This document shows, in pieces, positions 29,756-40,131 of a stretch of DNA of 64,000 bases. How positions within the stretch are numbered: position 1 is the first letter of the stretch; every line of letters starts with the position of its first letter. The stretch is from Streptomyces katrae (GTDB lineage Bacteria; Actinomycetota; Actinomycetes; Streptomycetales; Streptomycetaceae): contig NZ_JNZY01000008.1 of assembly GCF_000717655.1 (NCBI RefSeq), positions 1 through 64,000 of the forward strand. The letters run 5' to 3'. The position numbers and the translations under genes were made by a program. A model generated the notes under the pieces. That model saw only the letters and a program-made list of their open reading frames with translations. It was not told the DNA's origin and ran no database searches.

Positions 29756-30766
29756 TCAGTAGTTCCGGGACGGCAGCGCGGCCGCGGCCTTGTCCTGCGG
29801 GAAGACACCCTCCTCGGTCTCGACACGAGTCGGTACGCTCTCCCCTGCCGCGACCTTCTTGGTCAGCTCCATCAGCTGGTCACCGAGCAGGGGGTTGCAC
29901 TCCACCACGACGTTGATCTTGCCCTCGGTCATCGCGACGAAGGCGTCCTTGATTCCGTCCACCGAGATCACCTTGATGTCCGTCCCGGGCTTCTTGCCGG
30001 ACTCCTCGATGGCCTGGATGGCGCCGAGGGCCATGTCGTCGTTGTGGGCGTAGAGCACGTCGATGTCCTTCTGCGACTTGAGGAATGCCTGCATGACTTC
30101 CTTGCCCTTGGCGCGGGTGAAGTCGCCCGTCTGCGATGCCACGATCTTGAACTTGCCGTCGGCGCGGATGACATCGGCGAAGCCGGCCTTGCGGTCGTTG
30201 GCGGGCGCGGAGCCGGTGGTGCCCTGGAGCTCGACGATGTTGACCGGGCCCTGCTCGTTCGCGTACGCGCTGGTCAGCCACTCGCCCGCGGACTTGCCTT
30301 CCTTGACGAAGTCCGAGCCCAGGAAGGTCTTGTAGAGGGAGGTGTCCTTGGTGTCCACGGCGCGGTCGGTGAGGATGACCGGGATGCCCGCGTCCTTGGC
30401 TTCCTTCAGCACCGTGTCCCAGCCGGACTCCACGACCGGCGAGAAGGCGATGACGTCGACCTTCTGCTGGATGAAGTTGCGGATCGCCTTGATCTGGTTC
30501 TCCTGCTTCTGCTGCGCGTCGGAGAACTTGAGGGTGATCCCGGCCTTCTTCGCCGCCTCCTGGACGGACTTGGTGTTGGCGGTGCGCCAACCGCTCTCGG
30601 CGCCGACCTGGGCGAAGCCGAGCGTGATCGTCCCGCCGGAGCCCTTCTTGGCTCCAGAGGTGGAACCGGAGGAGGAGCCGGCGGAGGGCCCCTCGGTCGA
30701 GCATGCGGTCAGCGCCGAAGAGGCGAGGAGGGCGGCGGCGAGGACGAGAGCTGCTCTGCGAGCCAT
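29756..30766 (-). CDS. Sugar-binding lipoprotein of the araB-adjacent importer
   Basis: A 336-residue periplasmic-binding-protein type 1 domain protein (YtfQ-like). Signal peptide with lipobox ALTAC anchors it to the membrane; a Gly/Ser linker follows. The body shows TLGFAQVGAESGWRTANT, FSPVVESGWDTVLKEAKDAGIPV, LTDRAV, ELQGTTGSAPANDRKAGF and AHNDDMALGAIQAIEESG, the standard ring of sugar-contacting segments. It leads the ABC operon and is divergent from araB. The operator TTGTGAGCGCTAACAA lies 101-116 bases upstream within a promoter. ATG at 30766 has AAGGA upstream. Confidence 0.92.
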   Translation of the reverse strand: MARRAALVLAAALLASSALTACSTEGPSAGSSSGSTSGAKKGSGGTITLGFAQVGAESGWRTANTKSVQEAAKKAGITLKFSDAQQKQENQIKAIRNFIQQKVDVIAFSPVVESGWDTVLKEAKDAGIPVILTDRAVDTKDTSLYKTFLGSDFVKEGKSAGEWLTSAYANEQGPVNIVELQGTTGSAPANDRKAGFADVIRADGKFKIVASQTGDFTRAKGKEVMQAFLKSQKDIDVLYAHNDDMALGAIQAIEESGKKPGTDIKVISVDGIKDAFVAMTEGKINVVVECNPLLGDQLMELTKKVAAGESVPTRVETEEGVFPQDKAAAALPSRNY

Positions 30767-30866
30767 GTCGACTGTCCTTTCAGGGTGTACGGAAGAGGCG
30801 CCGCACGGCGGGAGGCCGGGCTTGACCCGATAGGGGCCGAAGGGGAACCCCCTGGGCGCTGTCGCA

Positions 30867-30895
30867 TTGTGAGCGCTAACAAGCCGCGTTCTCAA
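30867..30895 (-). promoter_or_regulatory. Promoter and LacI-type operator of the sugar importer
   Basis: Minus strand TTGAGA (30890-30895), 17 bases, TCACAA (30867-30872); the operator TTGTGAGCGCTAACAA (30867-30882) fills spacer and -10. The layout is identical to that at araD. Confidence 0.7.
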
Positions 30896-31011
30896 CCCCC
30901 TTGCGCGCGTTACCTGTCCGTTATCGCGCCGAGCGCGACCACGAGACGGCCCTCCGGTGGATCCGGAGGCCGTTGCGCCGAGGGGGCTCACATACGCACC
31001 ACGTCCACCTC

Positions 31012-31041
31012 TTGCCTATCGACATTGTTAGCGCTCACACT
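31012..31041 (+). promoter_or_regulatory. Promoter and LacI-type operator of araB
   Basis: TTGCCT (31012-31017) and CACACT (31036-31041) with an 18-base spacer; operator TTGTTAGCGCTCACAC (31025-31040) covers the spacer and -10. It lies about 140 bases from the importer operator on the other strand, which would allow a loop. Confidence 0.65.
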
Positions 31042-31135
31042 ACGGAGGACCGCCCGCCCGACCGCCCGGATCGCGGGCGGCCACTGTGTCCGCCGGGCCG
31101 TCTGCCGCCCTACGGCTCCTTCGAAAGGCACTGCG

Positions 31136-32830
31136 TTGACGTCACCCCATCCCCTCGCGCCCACCCCGACTTCCGAGGAAGCGGAGCAGTACACGGTCGG
31201 CGTCGACTTCGGCACGCTGTCGGGCCGCGCCGTGGTGGTGCGGGTTCGCGACGGTCAGGAGCTGGCCGCGGCGGTCCACCCGTACCGGCACGGCGTCATC
31301 GACCGGCAGCTGCCGCACGGCGGTGCGCCGCTGCCACCGGACTGGGCCCTGCAACACCCCGAGGACTGGCGGGACGTACTGCGTCGTGCCGTCCCGGAGG
31401 CCGTGGCGGCGGCCGGGATCGAACCGGCCGCGGTGATCGGCATCGCCACCGACTTCACCGCGTGCACCGTCCTGCCCACGCTGGCCGACGGGACTCCCCT
31501 CTCAGAGACGGAGCTCGCCGAACGGCCTCACGCGTGGCCCAAACTGTGGAAGCACCACGCGGCCCAGTCGCATGCCGACCGCATCAACGAACTCGCCCAT
31601 GCCCGCGGGGAGAAATGGATCACCCGCTACGGCGGCCGGATCTCCGCCGAGTGGCAGTTCGCCAAGGCCCTCCAGGTCCTGGAGGAGGATCCGCTCGTCT
31701 ACGAAGCCTGCGCGCGGTGGATCGAGGCCGCCGACTGGATCGTGTGGCAGCTGACCGGAACCGAGTCCCGCAACGCCTGCACCGCGGGATACAAGGGAAT
31801 CCACCAGGACGGCGCCTACCCGGGCGAGGAGTACCTGGCCGCGCTGAACCCCCGGTTCGCCGACTTCGCCCGTACCCGCCTGGAATTCCCCCTCGCCGCG
31901 CTGGGCTCACGCGTGGGCTCGCTCAGTACCGAGGCAGCAGGCTGGACAGGACTGCGTCCCGGCATCGCCGTGGCCGCGGGCAACGTCGACGCCCATGTCA
32001 CCGCAGCGGCGGCCCAGGCCGTCGAGGACGGTCAACTGCTCGCCATCATGGGGACCTCCACCTGCCACGTCGTGAACGCCCCCGTCCTCGCCGACGTCCC
32101 CGGCATCTGCGGTGTCGTGGGCGGTGGGATCGTCGAGGGAACCTACGGCTACGAGGCCGGCCAGAGCGCGGTCGGCGACATCTTCGCCTGGGTACTGGAG
32201 CAGGGCGTCCCGTCGGACTACCTCGCCGAGGCCGCCGACCGCGGCGAGGACCTGCACACCCTGCTGACCCGGAAAGCCGCCCGACAGCCGGTCGGCGGAC
32301 ACGGACTGGTCGCCCTCGACTGGCTGAACGGCAACCGTTCGGTCCTCGTCGACCACCACCTGTCCGGGGTCATCGTGGGTCTCACCCTCGCAACCCGCCC
32401 CGAGGACGTCTACCGCGCGCTGCTCGAAGCCACCGCGTTCGGCACCCGCGTCATCGTGGAGGCCCTGGAGGCAGGCGGCGTACCGGTCCGCGAGTTCATC
32501 GTCGCCGGCGGACTGGCCAAGAACGAACTGCTGATGCAGATCTACTCCGACGTGCTGCGCCGCCCCGTCTCCCTGGCCGCGTCCGATCAGGGCCCCGCCC
32601 TCGGGTCGGCCATCCACGCCGCCGTGGCCGCCGGCGCGCACAGCGACGTACGAACGGCCACCGCCGCCATGGGCCGCCGACGGCCCGCCGTCTACACACC
32701 CGACGCCTCCCGGGCCGACGCCTACGACGCACTCTTCGCCGAGTACCGGCTCCTGCACGACCACTTCGCCGCCGGCGGCCTGCTGCACCGCCTGAGGAGC
32801 ATCCGCGACACGGCCCGCACCGCGGGCTGA
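31136..32830 (+). CDS. araB: Ribulokinase
   Basis: A 564-residue FGGY-family kinase that phosphorylates L-ribulose. N-terminal ATPase-fold domain: [47 protein letters not shown]-terminal domain: [57 protein letters not shown] and [20 protein letters not shown]. Length and motifs are those of AraB, not XylB. TTG at 31136 has AAGG 7 bases upstream; no better start is present and upstream codons are non-coding. araA follows after 85 bases, so araBA form one operon. Confidence 0.95.
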   Translation: MTSPHPLAPTPTSEEAEQYTVGVDFGTLSGRAVVVRVRDGQELAAAVHPYRHGVIDRQLPHGGAPLPPDWALQHPEDWRDVLRRAVPEAVAAAGIEPAAVIGIATDFTACTVLPTLADGTPLSETELAERPHAWPKLWKHHAAQSHADRINELAHARGEKWITRYGGRISAEWQFAKALQVLEEDPLVYEACARWIEAADWIVWQLTGTESRNACTAGYKGIHQDGAYPGEEYLAALNPRFADFARTRLEFPLAALGSRVGSLSTEAAGWTGLRPGIAVAAGNVDAHVTAAAAQAVEDGQLLAIMGTSTCHVVNAPVLADVPGICGVVGGGIVEGTYGYEAGQSAVGDIFAWVLEQGVPSDYLAEAADRGEDLHTLLTRKAARQPVGGHGLVALDWLNGNRSVLVDHHLSGVIVGLTLATRPEDVYRALLEATAFGTRVIVEALEAGGVPVREFIVAGGLAKNELLMQIYSDVLRRPVSLAASDQGPALGSAIHAAVAAGAHSDVRTATAAMGRRRPAVYTPDASRADAYDALFAEYRLLHDHFAAGGLLHRLRSIRDTARTAG

Positions 32831-32915
32831 CCCCGCCCCGCTGTTCGTTCCCGCTTCCCCCACTCTCCCGCCGCGCCTCACCACCGTTGCGGGACGTCAC
32901 CCTTCAGGAGTCCAT

Positions 32916-34427
32916 GTGTCCAGCCGAACGTCCCCCGCCCAGGAAATCTGGTTCCTCACCGGCAGCCAAGGCCTGTACGGGGAGGAGACGCTGAAGCAGG
33001 TCGCCGAACAGTCGCGGCAGATCGCCGCCGCCCTGGCCGACGCGTCCGGCATTCCCGCGCACGTGGCGTGGAAGCCGGTACTGACCGGCGCCGACGCCAT
33101 CCGCCGGGTGTGCCTCGAGGCGAACGCCGACGACCGGTGCATCGGGCTCATCGCCTGGATGCACACCTTCTCGCCGGCCAAGATGTGGATCGCCGGACTG
33201 GACGCGCTGCGCAAGCCGTTGCTGCACCTCCACACCCAGTCGAACGTAGCCCTGCCCTGGGACACCATCGACATGGACTTCATGAACCTCAACCAAGCCG
33301 CTCACGGGGACCGCGAGTTCGGGCACATCCAGGCCCGACTCGGCGTACCCCGCAAGACCGTGGCCGGCCACGTCACCGATCCGGTCACGATCGCGCGCGT
33401 CGCGATCTGGGCGCGGGCGGCCGCCGCACGATCCGAACTGGCCACCCTCAAGGTCGCCCGCTTCGGCGACAACATGCGCGACGTGGCCGTCACCGAGGGC
33501 GACAAGGTCGAAGCCCAGCTGCGCTTCGGCGTCTCCGTCAACACCTACGGCGTCAACGACCTGGTGGAGGTCGTCGACGGCGCGGACGAGACCGAGGTGG
33601 CTTCCCTCGTCAAGGAGTACGAAGACCTGTACCAGCTGGCGCCGGAACTGCGACCGGGAGGCGAACGGCACGACGCGCTGCGGTACGCGGCCCGCATCGA
33701 AGCCGGCCTGCGAACCTTCCTGGAAACGGGCGGCTTCGGGGCCTTCACCACCAACTTCGAGGACCTAGGCGGACTGCGCCAGCTACCCGGCCTCGCCGTC
33801 CAGCGGCTCATGGCCCAGGGGCACGGCTTCGGAGGAGAGGGCGACTGGAAGACCGCAGTCCTGCTGCGCGCCCTCAAGGTGGCCGCCACCGGCCTTCCGG
33901 GCGGCACTTCCTTCATGGAGGACTACACCTACGACCTGACACCCGGCAACGAGCTCATCCTCGGCGCGCACATGCTGGAAGTCTGCCCCACCATCGCGGC
34001 AGCCCGGCCCAGCTGCGAGATCCACCCCCTCGGCATCGGCGGGCGGGAAGACCCGGTGCGCCTGGTGTTCGACGCCGCCCCCGGCCCGGCCGTGGTGGCC
34101 GGCCTCGCCGACCTCGGCGACCGCTTCCGCCTGATCGCCAACGACATCGACGTGGTGGCACCCCCCTGCCCGCTGCCCGCCCTGCCCGTTGCCCGCGCCG
34201 TCTGGCGGCCCCACCCCGACCTGCGAACCTCCACCGAGTCCTGGCTGACGGCCGGAGGACCGCACCACACCGTCCTCAGCACCGCCCTCACCTCCGACCA
34301 CCTCGACGACCTGGCGGAAATGCTCCGTCTGGAACTCGCCCTCATCGACGACACCACGACCCCGAAGCAGTTCCGGCGCGATCTCCGCTGGAACCAGGCG
34401 TACTACCGGCTGGCGCAGGGGCTGTGA
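32916..34427 (+). CDS. araA: L-arabinose isomerase
   Basis: A 503-residue isomerase converting L-arabinose to L-ribulose. Motifs: [30 protein letters not shown], the metal-site Glu residues in [11 protein letters not shown] and SFMEDYTYD, and the metal His residues in [13 protein letters not shown] and [15 protein letters not shown] at 32916 has CAGGAG just upstream. It is the second gene of araBA and ends before a bidirectional hairpin. Confidence 0.97.
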   Translation: MSSRTSPAQEIWFLTGSQGLYGEETLKQVAEQSRQIAAALADASGIPAHVAWKPVLTGADAIRRVCLEANADDRCIGLIAWMHTFSPAKMWIAGLDALRKPLLHLHTQSNVALPWDTIDMDFMNLNQAAHGDREFGHIQARLGVPRKTVAGHVTDPVTIARVAIWARAAAARSELATLKVARFGDNMRDVAVTEGDKVEAQLRFGVSVNTYGVNDLVEVVDGADETEVASLVKEYEDLYQLAPELRPGGERHDALRYAARIEAGLRTFLETGGFGAFTTNFEDLGGLRQLPGLAVQRLMAQGHGFGGEGDWKTAVLLRALKVAATGLPGGTSFMEDYTYDLTPGNELILGAHMLEVCPTIAAARPSCEIHPLGIGGREDPVRLVFDAAPGPAVVAGLADLGDRFRLIANDIDVVAPPCPLPALPVARAVWRPHPDLRTSTESWLTAGGPHHTVLSTALTSDHLDDLAEMLRLELALIDDTTTPKQFRRDLRWNQAYYRLAQGL

Positions 34428-34557
34428 AGCGGGCGGACCCCCGGGCCAGGTGATGGGGGGAGTGCTCCCGCAGACCTGGCCACGCCGCCGCGCACGGCAC
34501 GGTGGCCGACGGGACACGGCCCGTAGCAGGCGCATGGCGCCAGGGAGAGAATGCGTG

Positions 34558-34592
34558 GAGGCCGGGCAGGTCCTCGCGGGCTGCCCGGCCTC
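34558..34592. terminator. Hairpin between convergent araA and GH48 genes
   Basis: GAGGCCGGGCAG, an 11-base loop and CTGCCCGGCCTC form a perfect 12-bp stem between two converging genes. Confidence 0.75.
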
Positions 34593-34629
34593 GTCGTACG
34601 CGCAGCCGTCTGCGGGGCGGGGCGGGCTG

Positions 34630-37554
34630 TTATTCGAGCAGCTCCGCGTACGAGCCCATGGCCAGGGCGATGTCCGCCTGGGCCCAGAACCGGTGGTACG
34701 TGAAGACGGGCGCGGCGCCGCCCGCGAGGTAGGCCTCGATCTTCGGCCAGGCCGGGTCGTTCTTGTAGAAGCTGCGGATCGAGGCGAAGGTGGACGAGGA
34801 GTTCACCGCGTCGCCGTTCGGCATCTTCCCGGTCCACGTGCTGGGCACGTACACCGGCTCGTTGAAGCGGTTGTAGTCGGTCCGGGTCTCCTGGACGGCG
34901 ATGCCCAGCGGGTCCTGGTGGTGGGCCCACATGCCGTCGAGGAGCGCCTTCGCGACCCGCTTGGCCTCGGCGTGCCCGGACTTGGCCGCGTAGTAGGTCA
35001 GCGTCTTGGCGTAGGAGGCGGCCACGCCCACGTCGTCGGTGTAGTCGGCGACGGTCACGTGCAGGCCCGCGTTGGCGCCGGGACTCGAGGCGTTCCAGGT
35101 GTCGGGGGCGCCGGACCACTGGAGGGTGGAGGGGATGCGGTAGGTGCCGTCGGGGTTGATCGTGGTCTTCGACAGGGCCCAGGCGACCCACTTGTCGAGC
35201 ACGGTCTTGGCGGCCGCGTCGCCCGTCTGCCGGTAGTACTCGGCGACCCGTTCCATGGACCAGGCCTGGAAGCCGAACCACTGGTTGGACGCCGGGTCGT
35301 GGTAGACCGGCTTCTCGTCGTAGAAGAGGCCGTGGAAGGACGGGGTCCCGGCGGGGGGCTGCGCGTACCGCCCCTGCCAGCTGTTGGTGGCGCCGCCCGC
35401 GATGGCGCCCTCGTCGGACTGGAGCCAGCGGTAGAACTCCAGCTGCCGGTCGAGGCTGGTCGCCCAGTCCGCCGCCCCGGTCGAGGACTTGGGCTTCAGC
35501 GGCGCGTATTCGCTGAGTGCGTAGGCGGCGAGCGGGTTCTGGTAGCCGCCGTGGGCGTGGCTGGAGCCGATCCGCCAGGACCAGCCGGCCGAAGTGTCGG
35601 TGGCGCCGCCCCAGGCGTAGTACCAGGACATCAGGTAGTGCGCGCTGTCCTTGCCGGTGCCGGCGGGGCAGACGGTCGGGCCGACGCAGTTCCCGGCCTT
35701 CTTGAAGTACTTGTCGAACAGGGAGTACCGCAGGTAGTCGCCCATCTTGGCCGCCTTGGAGACGGTCGCGGTGACCTGGGTCCCCTTGCCCTGTTCCTTG
35801 GCCCAGATGTCGGCCCAGTACGCGGCCTGGATGGCACGAGCGTCCGCGTCCGGGGCATCGGTGAACTTCCACTGCTTGGCGTAGGAGGCGTCCCCGGTGA
35901 AGAGGTCGAGGTAGCCGTTCTTGCCGCCGTAGGTGAAGTTGTCGCAGGTGGGGTGCGGAACGGTCTCCCAGACCGATTCCTGGGGCCCGCGCTGGAAGGT
36001 GTTGATGTACGACGGTCCGGTCGCGGTGGGTCCGGCGGAGCACTTTCCGGGCTCGTTGCCGTAGCCGTACACGTTGTCGACGTCCTGGAGCCAGTGCATG
36101 CCGTAGATGTCGTCGGTGCCGTACGCGCTCTTCAGCTCGCCGGCGATCGGGTCCGCGCCGGCGGCGACTCCCCCGTCGAGCTTGGCCGGGTACTGCGAGG
36201 GAAGGTCGTGCTCGGGGGCGTAGGTGGCGGGCTTGGAGGCGTTGTACGAGCCGGTCGTCGGCTGGTCGGCATGGGTGGGGATCATGAACTTCTCCATGGT
36301 CTCCCACGCGCCGTTGAACTTGGTCCAGTCCCCGGTGATCTTCCCGTACATCGCCTGGAGCCAGATCAGATAGCTGTACGCCTCCGAGGTCGCCTCGTGC
36401 CCGTGGTCCGGGGCCTCCACGATCAGCGTCTCGACGGAGTGGTACGGGATGCCCTCGGGCGAGAAGTAGCCGTTGGCCGGGTTGGTGATCTTCCCGTGGA
36501 GGTCGAGGAAGCGGGCATCGTACGTGGAGTCGGCGGCCAGCTGGGCGACCGTCACCTCGGCTTTGGCGTGGCCGGGGGCGGTCGCGGTGAAGACGGCGGA
36601 GCCGCTCCCGGTGGTCCCGGCGGTGACCGTCACCTTCTGCGCGGTGTTCCAGTTCGCCGGGGTGAAGGTGAGCTCGGAAGGCGTTGCGGCGAGGTCGGTG
36701 TTGCCCGAGGCGCGGGCCACGCTCACCGTGACGTTTGCGGCCGGCTGCTTGGAGAGCTTCAGGTCGAAGGTGCCCGTCTCCCCGCGGCGTACGGAGAGCT
36801 GTGCGGGGGTGGCGACGAGCGCCGGGCCGGCGGCGACGGTGATGCCGACGGGGGCCGACTCGGCGGAGGCGCCGAGGCTGTCGTAGGCCTTGGCGTAGAG
36901 GGAGTGGGAACCGGCGGCGAGACCGGCGGCGGCGAAGGTGAAGGGCGCGGTGGTGTCCGTGCCGAGGAGGGTGGTGCCGCTGTAGAACTCGACCTTCCCG
37001 ATGGTGGCGCCGTCGGCGGCCGCGGCGGTGGCGGCGAGCGGGACGGGGGTGCCCGCCGTGTAGACGGCGCCCGCGGTGGGGCTGGTCAGGACGGCGACCG
37101 GGGGCTGGTGGGCCCCGGTGCACAAGGTGCCGTTGACGGCGAAGGAGGTCGGGGCGGCGTTGGTCCCGCTGTAGCCGAACTGGGCGCCGGCGGTGACGGC
37201 CGCGCCGGCGGCGACGGTCTTGTTCCAGTCCGAGGCCGTGACGCTGACCGTCTTGCCGGACTGGGACCAGGTGCCGTTCCAGCCGTTGGTGAGCTGCTGG
37301 TTGCCCTTGTAGTCGTAGGTCAGGGTCCAACCGTCGAGCGCGGTGGCGGACCGGTTGGTGAGAGTGAGCTCGGCGGTGAAGCCCGAACCCCAGTCGTTGG
37401 TCTTGTAGTCGACGCTGCACTGCACCGCCGCGGCCGCGGCACTGCCGGCGCCGACGGCCGTGAGGCCCAGGGGAAGGCAGAGGGAGAAGGCCGCGGCAGA
37501 CGCGATCAGCAGCCTGCTTCGTCCGTGAAGTCCGGGTGGGGGATGTGCCGACAT
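34630..37554 (-). CDS. Secreted GH48 cellobiohydrolase with N-terminal CBM2
   Basis: A 974-residue reducing-end exocellulase. Order: signal peptide (1-45), CBM2 (about 46-148, Cys at each end, [15 protein letters not shown]), an Ig-like domain (about 152-240, [21 protein letters not shown]), a roughly 95-residue beta module (about 243-335, [16 protein letters not shown]) shared with the GH9 enzyme, and GH48 (about 338-974). GH48 landmarks: [20 protein letters not shown], acid Glu in [25 protein letters not shown] and the C-terminal [23 protein letters not shown] at 37554 with AGGAG 10 bases upstream is preferred over an in-frame ATG 38 codons earlier. A CebR box and promoter lie 70-115 bases upstream. 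Confidence 0.95.
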   Translation of the reverse strand: MSAHPPPGLHGRSRLLIASAAAFSLCLPLGLTAVGAGSAAAAAVQCSVDYKTNDWGSGFTAELTLTNRSATALDGWTLTYDYKGNQQLTNGWNGTWSQSGKTVSVTASDWNKTVAAGAAVTAGAQFGYSGTNAAPTSFAVNGTLCTGAHQPPVAVLTSPTAGAVYTAGTPVPLAATAAAADGATIGKVEFYSGTTLLGTDTTAPFTFAAAGLAAGSHSLYAKAYDSLGASAESAPVGITVAAGPALVATPAQLSVRRGETGTFDLKLSKQPAANVTVSVARASGNTDLAATPSELTFTPANWNTAQKVTVTAGTTGSGSAVFTATAPGHAKAEVTVAQLAADSTYDARFLDLHGKITNPANGYFSPEGIPYHSVETLIVEAPDHGHEATSEAYSYLIWLQAMYGKITGDWTKFNGAWETMEKFMIPTHADQPTTGSYNASKPATYAPEHDLPSQYPAKLDGGVAAGADPIAGELKSAYGTDDIYGMHWLQDVDNVYGYGNEPGKCSAGPTATGPSYINTFQRGPQESVWETVPHPTCDNFTYGGKNGYLDLFTGDASYAKQWKFTDAPDADARAIQAAYWADIWAKEQGKGTQVTATVSKAAKMGDYLRYSLFDKYFKKAGNCVGPTVCPAGTGKDSAHYLMSWYYAWGGATDTSAGWSWRIGSSHAHGGYQNPLAAYALSEYAPLKPKSSTGAADWATSLDRQLEFYRWLQSDEGAIAGGATNSWQGRYAQPPAGTPSFHGLFYDEKPVYHDPASNQWFGFQAWSMERVAEYYRQTGDAAAKTVLDKWVAWALSKTTINPDGTYRIPSTLQWSGAPDTWNASSPGANAGLHVTVADYTDDVGVAASYAKTLTYYAAKSGHAEAKRVAKALLDGMWAHHQDPLGIAVQETRTDYNRFNEPVYVPSTWTGKMPNGDAVNSSSTFASIRSFYKNDPAWPKIEAYLAGGAAPVFTYHRFWAQADIALAMGSYAELLE

Positions 37555-37626
37555 GCCGGTGGTTCTCCTCGCGGCTCGGGGAGACGGGTAAGGGCAGAAA
37601 CGATTGCGCACAAATCTCTGAACCAG

Positions 37627-37668
37627 TGGGAGCGCTCCCACTGTGCAGACGCGGCGCGGCGGCGTCAA
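37627..37668 (-). promoter_or_regulatory. GH48 promoter with CebR operator
   Basis: Minus strand TTGACG (37663-37668), 17 bases, CACAGT (37640-37645), followed at once by the perfect CebR box TGGGAGCGCTCCCA (37627-37640). Confidence 0.8.
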
Positions 37669-37759
37669 GACGCGTGAAGAGTCGAAAGCATTCCGCGAGA
37701 AATTCGCTCAACTCCTCTTCTACTTGGCGCCAGTTGGCGCTACGGTCTGGCCCCACCAG

Positions 37760-37773
37760 TGGGAGCGGTTCCA
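37760..37773 (+). promoter_or_regulatory. Imperfect CebR operator in the GH48-GH6 divergent region
   Basis: TGGGAGCGGTTCCA matches the CebR box at 12 of 14 bases. It lies 133 bases from the perfect box and 470 bases before the GH6 start. Confidence 0.6.
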
Positions 37774-38243
37774 TTAGTCGGCGCGGCGCCAGGGCGCACC
37801 TTGCTGCAAGGACTCGCTCATGGACATCCCCGCGTCTTTCGGCGCAGTTCGGCGGAGCAGCGCGGACCTTGCGCGACGGCGGTACCTGCCGGCATCGCAC
37901 CACGAGGTCGCCGGCATGCAGGACCTGGTGGTGGCCGTGCATGCGACCGGGGCCCGCAGTTTCCTGCCGGTTCCCGGGATCGCCCACAACGACCCGAGCC
38001 AGTGACTCACCCCTGCCCCCCTCGGTCGCGGACCGGGTCCACCGGTCGCGGACGAGATCGGCGAGCACACCTGCGGACACGCGTTCACCGACCGCGCCAC
38101 GGCCCGGTTCCGACGACCGCAGCCATCCGTACGACGGCACGCTCCCCGCACAACGCCACACACCCAGATTCGGCACATTCATCGCATTCGGCACCGGGCT
38201 GCGCGACCGCCTGCGCACCCTGAACGGAAAGGCACCCCACGAA
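37774..38243 (+). other. Long leader region of the GH6 gene
   Basis: About 470 bases between the second CebR box and GH6. A 61-codon frame at 37820-38005 has AAGGA 8 bases before its ATG but no recognisable product, so it is not called. No hairpin typical of a riboswitch was recognised by eye. The region is unusually long for this locus. Confidence 0.4.
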
Positions 38244-39992
38244 ATGAGCCGCACCATTCCCCGCACCGCCCTCTTGGCGGCCCTCAGTCTCGTCACGGCC
38301 GCCGGCGCCACCGCCACCGCCTTCGGTACCGCGGCCGGCGCCGCCACCGCCGGCTGCAAGGTCGAGTACCAGATCTCGAACCAGTGGAACACTGGATTCG
38401 GGGCCAACGTGATCGTGACCAACACCGGTGACCCGGTCGCCTCCTGGACCCTGGAGTGGTCCTACGCGAACGGCCAGCAGGTCACCCAGGGCTGGAACGC
38501 CACCATCACCCAGTCCGGGGCCGCGGTAACCGCGAAGAGCGTGTCCTACAACGGGTCGCTGGCCACCGGCGGTTCGACGTCCTTCGGGTTCAACGGTTCG
38601 CACAACGGCACGAACGCCGTGCCCACGACGTTCAAGCTCAACGGCGTCACCTGCAACGGCGCCACCGACCCGACCCAGCCCCCCACCACACCCCCGACGA
38701 CACCGCCCACGACGCCGCCCACCACGCCTCCGCCCACGGGCGGCAAGGCCGACAACCCCTACGCCGGCGCCAAGGTGTACGTGAACCCCGAGTGGTCCGC
38801 CCATGCCGCCGCCGAACCGGGCGGTACCAGGGTGTCCAACCAGCCCACCGCCGTCTGGCTGGACCGCATCGCCCTCGTCACCGGCACGAGCGGCACGATG
38901 GGTCTGCGCGACCACCTCAACGCGGCCCTGACACAGAAGGGCAGCGGCGAACTCGTCGTCCAGCTGGTGATCTACAACCTGCCCGGACGGGACTGCTCCG
39001 CGCTCGCCTCCAACGGCGAACTGGGCCCGACCGAGATCGACAAGTACAAGACGCAGTACATCGACCCGATCGCCGCGATCCTCGCCGACCCGAAGTACGC
39101 GGGGCTGCGGATCGTCACCACCGTCGAGATCGACTCCCTGCCGAACCTGGTCACCAACGTCTCCGGCCGGCCCACCGCCACCGCCAACTGCGACGTGATG
39201 AAGACCAACGGCAACTACGTCAAGGGCGTCGGCTACGCGCTGAACAAGCTCGGCTCGATCGCCAACGTCTACAACTACGTGGACGCCGGCCACCACGGCT
39301 GGCTCGGCTGGGACGACAACTTCGGCGCCTCCGCCGAGATGTTCAAGCAGGCCGCGACCGCCGAGGGCTCCACGCTCTCCCACGTGCACGGCTTCATCGT
39401 CAACACCGCCAACTACAGCGCGCTGAAGGAGGACAACTTCAAGATCGACGACTCCGTCAACGGCACCTCCGTGCGCCAGTCGAAGTGGGTCGACTGGAAC
39501 CGCTACACCGACGAACTGTCCTACGCCCAAGCCATGCGCACCAAGCTGGTCTCCCTGGGCTTCGACGCCGGCATCGGCATGCTCATCGACACCTCCCGCA
39601 ACGGCTGGGGCGGCACCGCCCGGCCCACCGGACCCGGTGCGCTGACGAGCGTCGACACGTACGTCAACGGCGGCCGCTACGACCGGCGCATCCACCTCGG
39701 CAACTGGTGCAACCAGTCCGGCGCCGGCCTCGGCGAACGACCGCAAGCGGCCCCGGCCGCCGGCATCGACGCCTACGTGTGGATCAAGCCCCCGGGCGAG
39801 TCCGACGGGGCCAGCAAGGAGATCCCGAACGACGAGGGCAAGGGATTCGACCGGATGTGCGACCTCACCTACACGGGCAACGTACGCAACGGCAACAGCA
39901 TGTCGGGAGCCCTCCCGAACGCACCGCTGGCCGGACAGTGGTTCTCCGCCCAGTTCCAGGAGCTCATGAAGAACGCCTACCCGGCACTGTGA
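38244..39992 (+). CDS. Secreted GH6 cellobiohydrolase with N-terminal CBM2
   Basis: A 582-residue non-reducing-end cellulase. Order: signal peptide (1-36), CBM2 (about 37-138, [20 protein letters not shown], terminal Cys pair), a Thr/Pro linker ([15 protein letters not shown]) and GH6 (about 165-580). Catalytic acid Asp is in [12 protein letters not shown]; other landmarks are [11 protein letters not shown], the loop segment [25 protein letters not shown] and [14 protein letters not shown]. The loops that roof the tunnel are long, as in exo-acting members. ATG at 38244 has GGAAAGG 11 bases upstream, slightly far. It is paired with GH48, the classic opposite-end exocellulase duo. Confidence 0.94.
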   Translation: MSRTIPRTALLAALSLVTAAGATATAFGTAAGAATAGCKVEYQISNQWNTGFGANVIVTNTGDPVASWTLEWSYANGQQVTQGWNATITQSGAAVTAKSVSYNGSLATGGSTSFGFNGSHNGTNAVPTTFKLNGVTCNGATDPTQPPTTPPTTPPTTPPTTPPPTGGKADNPYAGAKVYVNPEWSAHAAAEPGGTRVSNQPTAVWLDRIALVTGTSGTMGLRDHLNAALTQKGSGELVVQLVIYNLPGRDCSALASNGELGPTEIDKYKTQYIDPIAAILADPKYAGLRIVTTVEIDSLPNLVTNVSGRPTATANCDVMKTNGNYVKGVGYALNKLGSIANVYNYVDAGHHGWLGWDDNFGASAEMFKQAATAEGSTLSHVHGFIVNTANYSALKEDNFKIDDSVNGTSVRQSKWVDWNRYTDELSYAQAMRTKLVSLGFDAGIGMLIDTSRNGWGGTARPTGPGALTSVDTYVNGGRYDRRIHLGNWCNQSGAGLGERPQAAPAAGIDAYVWIKPPGESDGASKEIPNDEGKGFDRMCDLTYTGNVRNGNSMSGALPNAPLAGQWFSAQFQELMKNAYPAL

Positions 39993-40008
39993 CACGCCGC
40001 CGGTGAAC

Positions 40009-40055
40009 GGCCCGGAGCCGTACGGAACCGTCTGGATTCCGTACGGCTCCGGGCC
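40009..40055. terminator. Very strong hairpin between convergent GH6 and cebR
   Basis: GGCCCGGAGCCGTACGGAA, a 9-base loop and its exact complement form a perfect 19-bp stem, usable from both sides. Confidence 0.85.
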
Positions 40056-40103
40056 GTACCGCATTCAGGGTCTCGAGCCTCAGGCCCCAGCGGTACTGAG
40101 AAT

Positions 40104-40131
40104 CGGCTCTCGGCTCTCGGCTCTCGGCTCT
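40104..40131. repeat. Four tandem copies of CGGCTCT
   Basis: A 7-bp unit repeated four times without change, directly at the 3' end of cebR. Probably a slippage product; no function is seen. Confidence 0.7.

Noticed and set aside
29657..31135. Long extension of the araB frame upstream
   Set aside because: It crosses the sugar-binding protein gene on the other strand and the araB promoter; AraB homology begins after 31136.
34450..37677. Open frame of over 1,000 codons on the plus strand opposite GH48
   Set aside because: Its composition is that of antisense high-GC coding DNA (Gly/Val/Arg/Asp-rich, no motif); GH48 on the other strand is certain.
37820..38005. 61-codon frame in the GH48-GH6 gap
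   Set aside because: It has a fair ribosome site but no recognisable product; noted only as part of the leader.
34403..38425. 1,340-codon minus-strand frame covering GH48 and its upstream region
   Set aside because: An out-of-frame shadow; it crosses the CebR boxes and terminator and shows no protein family.
40104..40131. Tandem CGGCTCT copies as a CRISPR-like or regulatory array
   Set aside because: Adjacent 7-bp units without spacers; simple slippage repeat.
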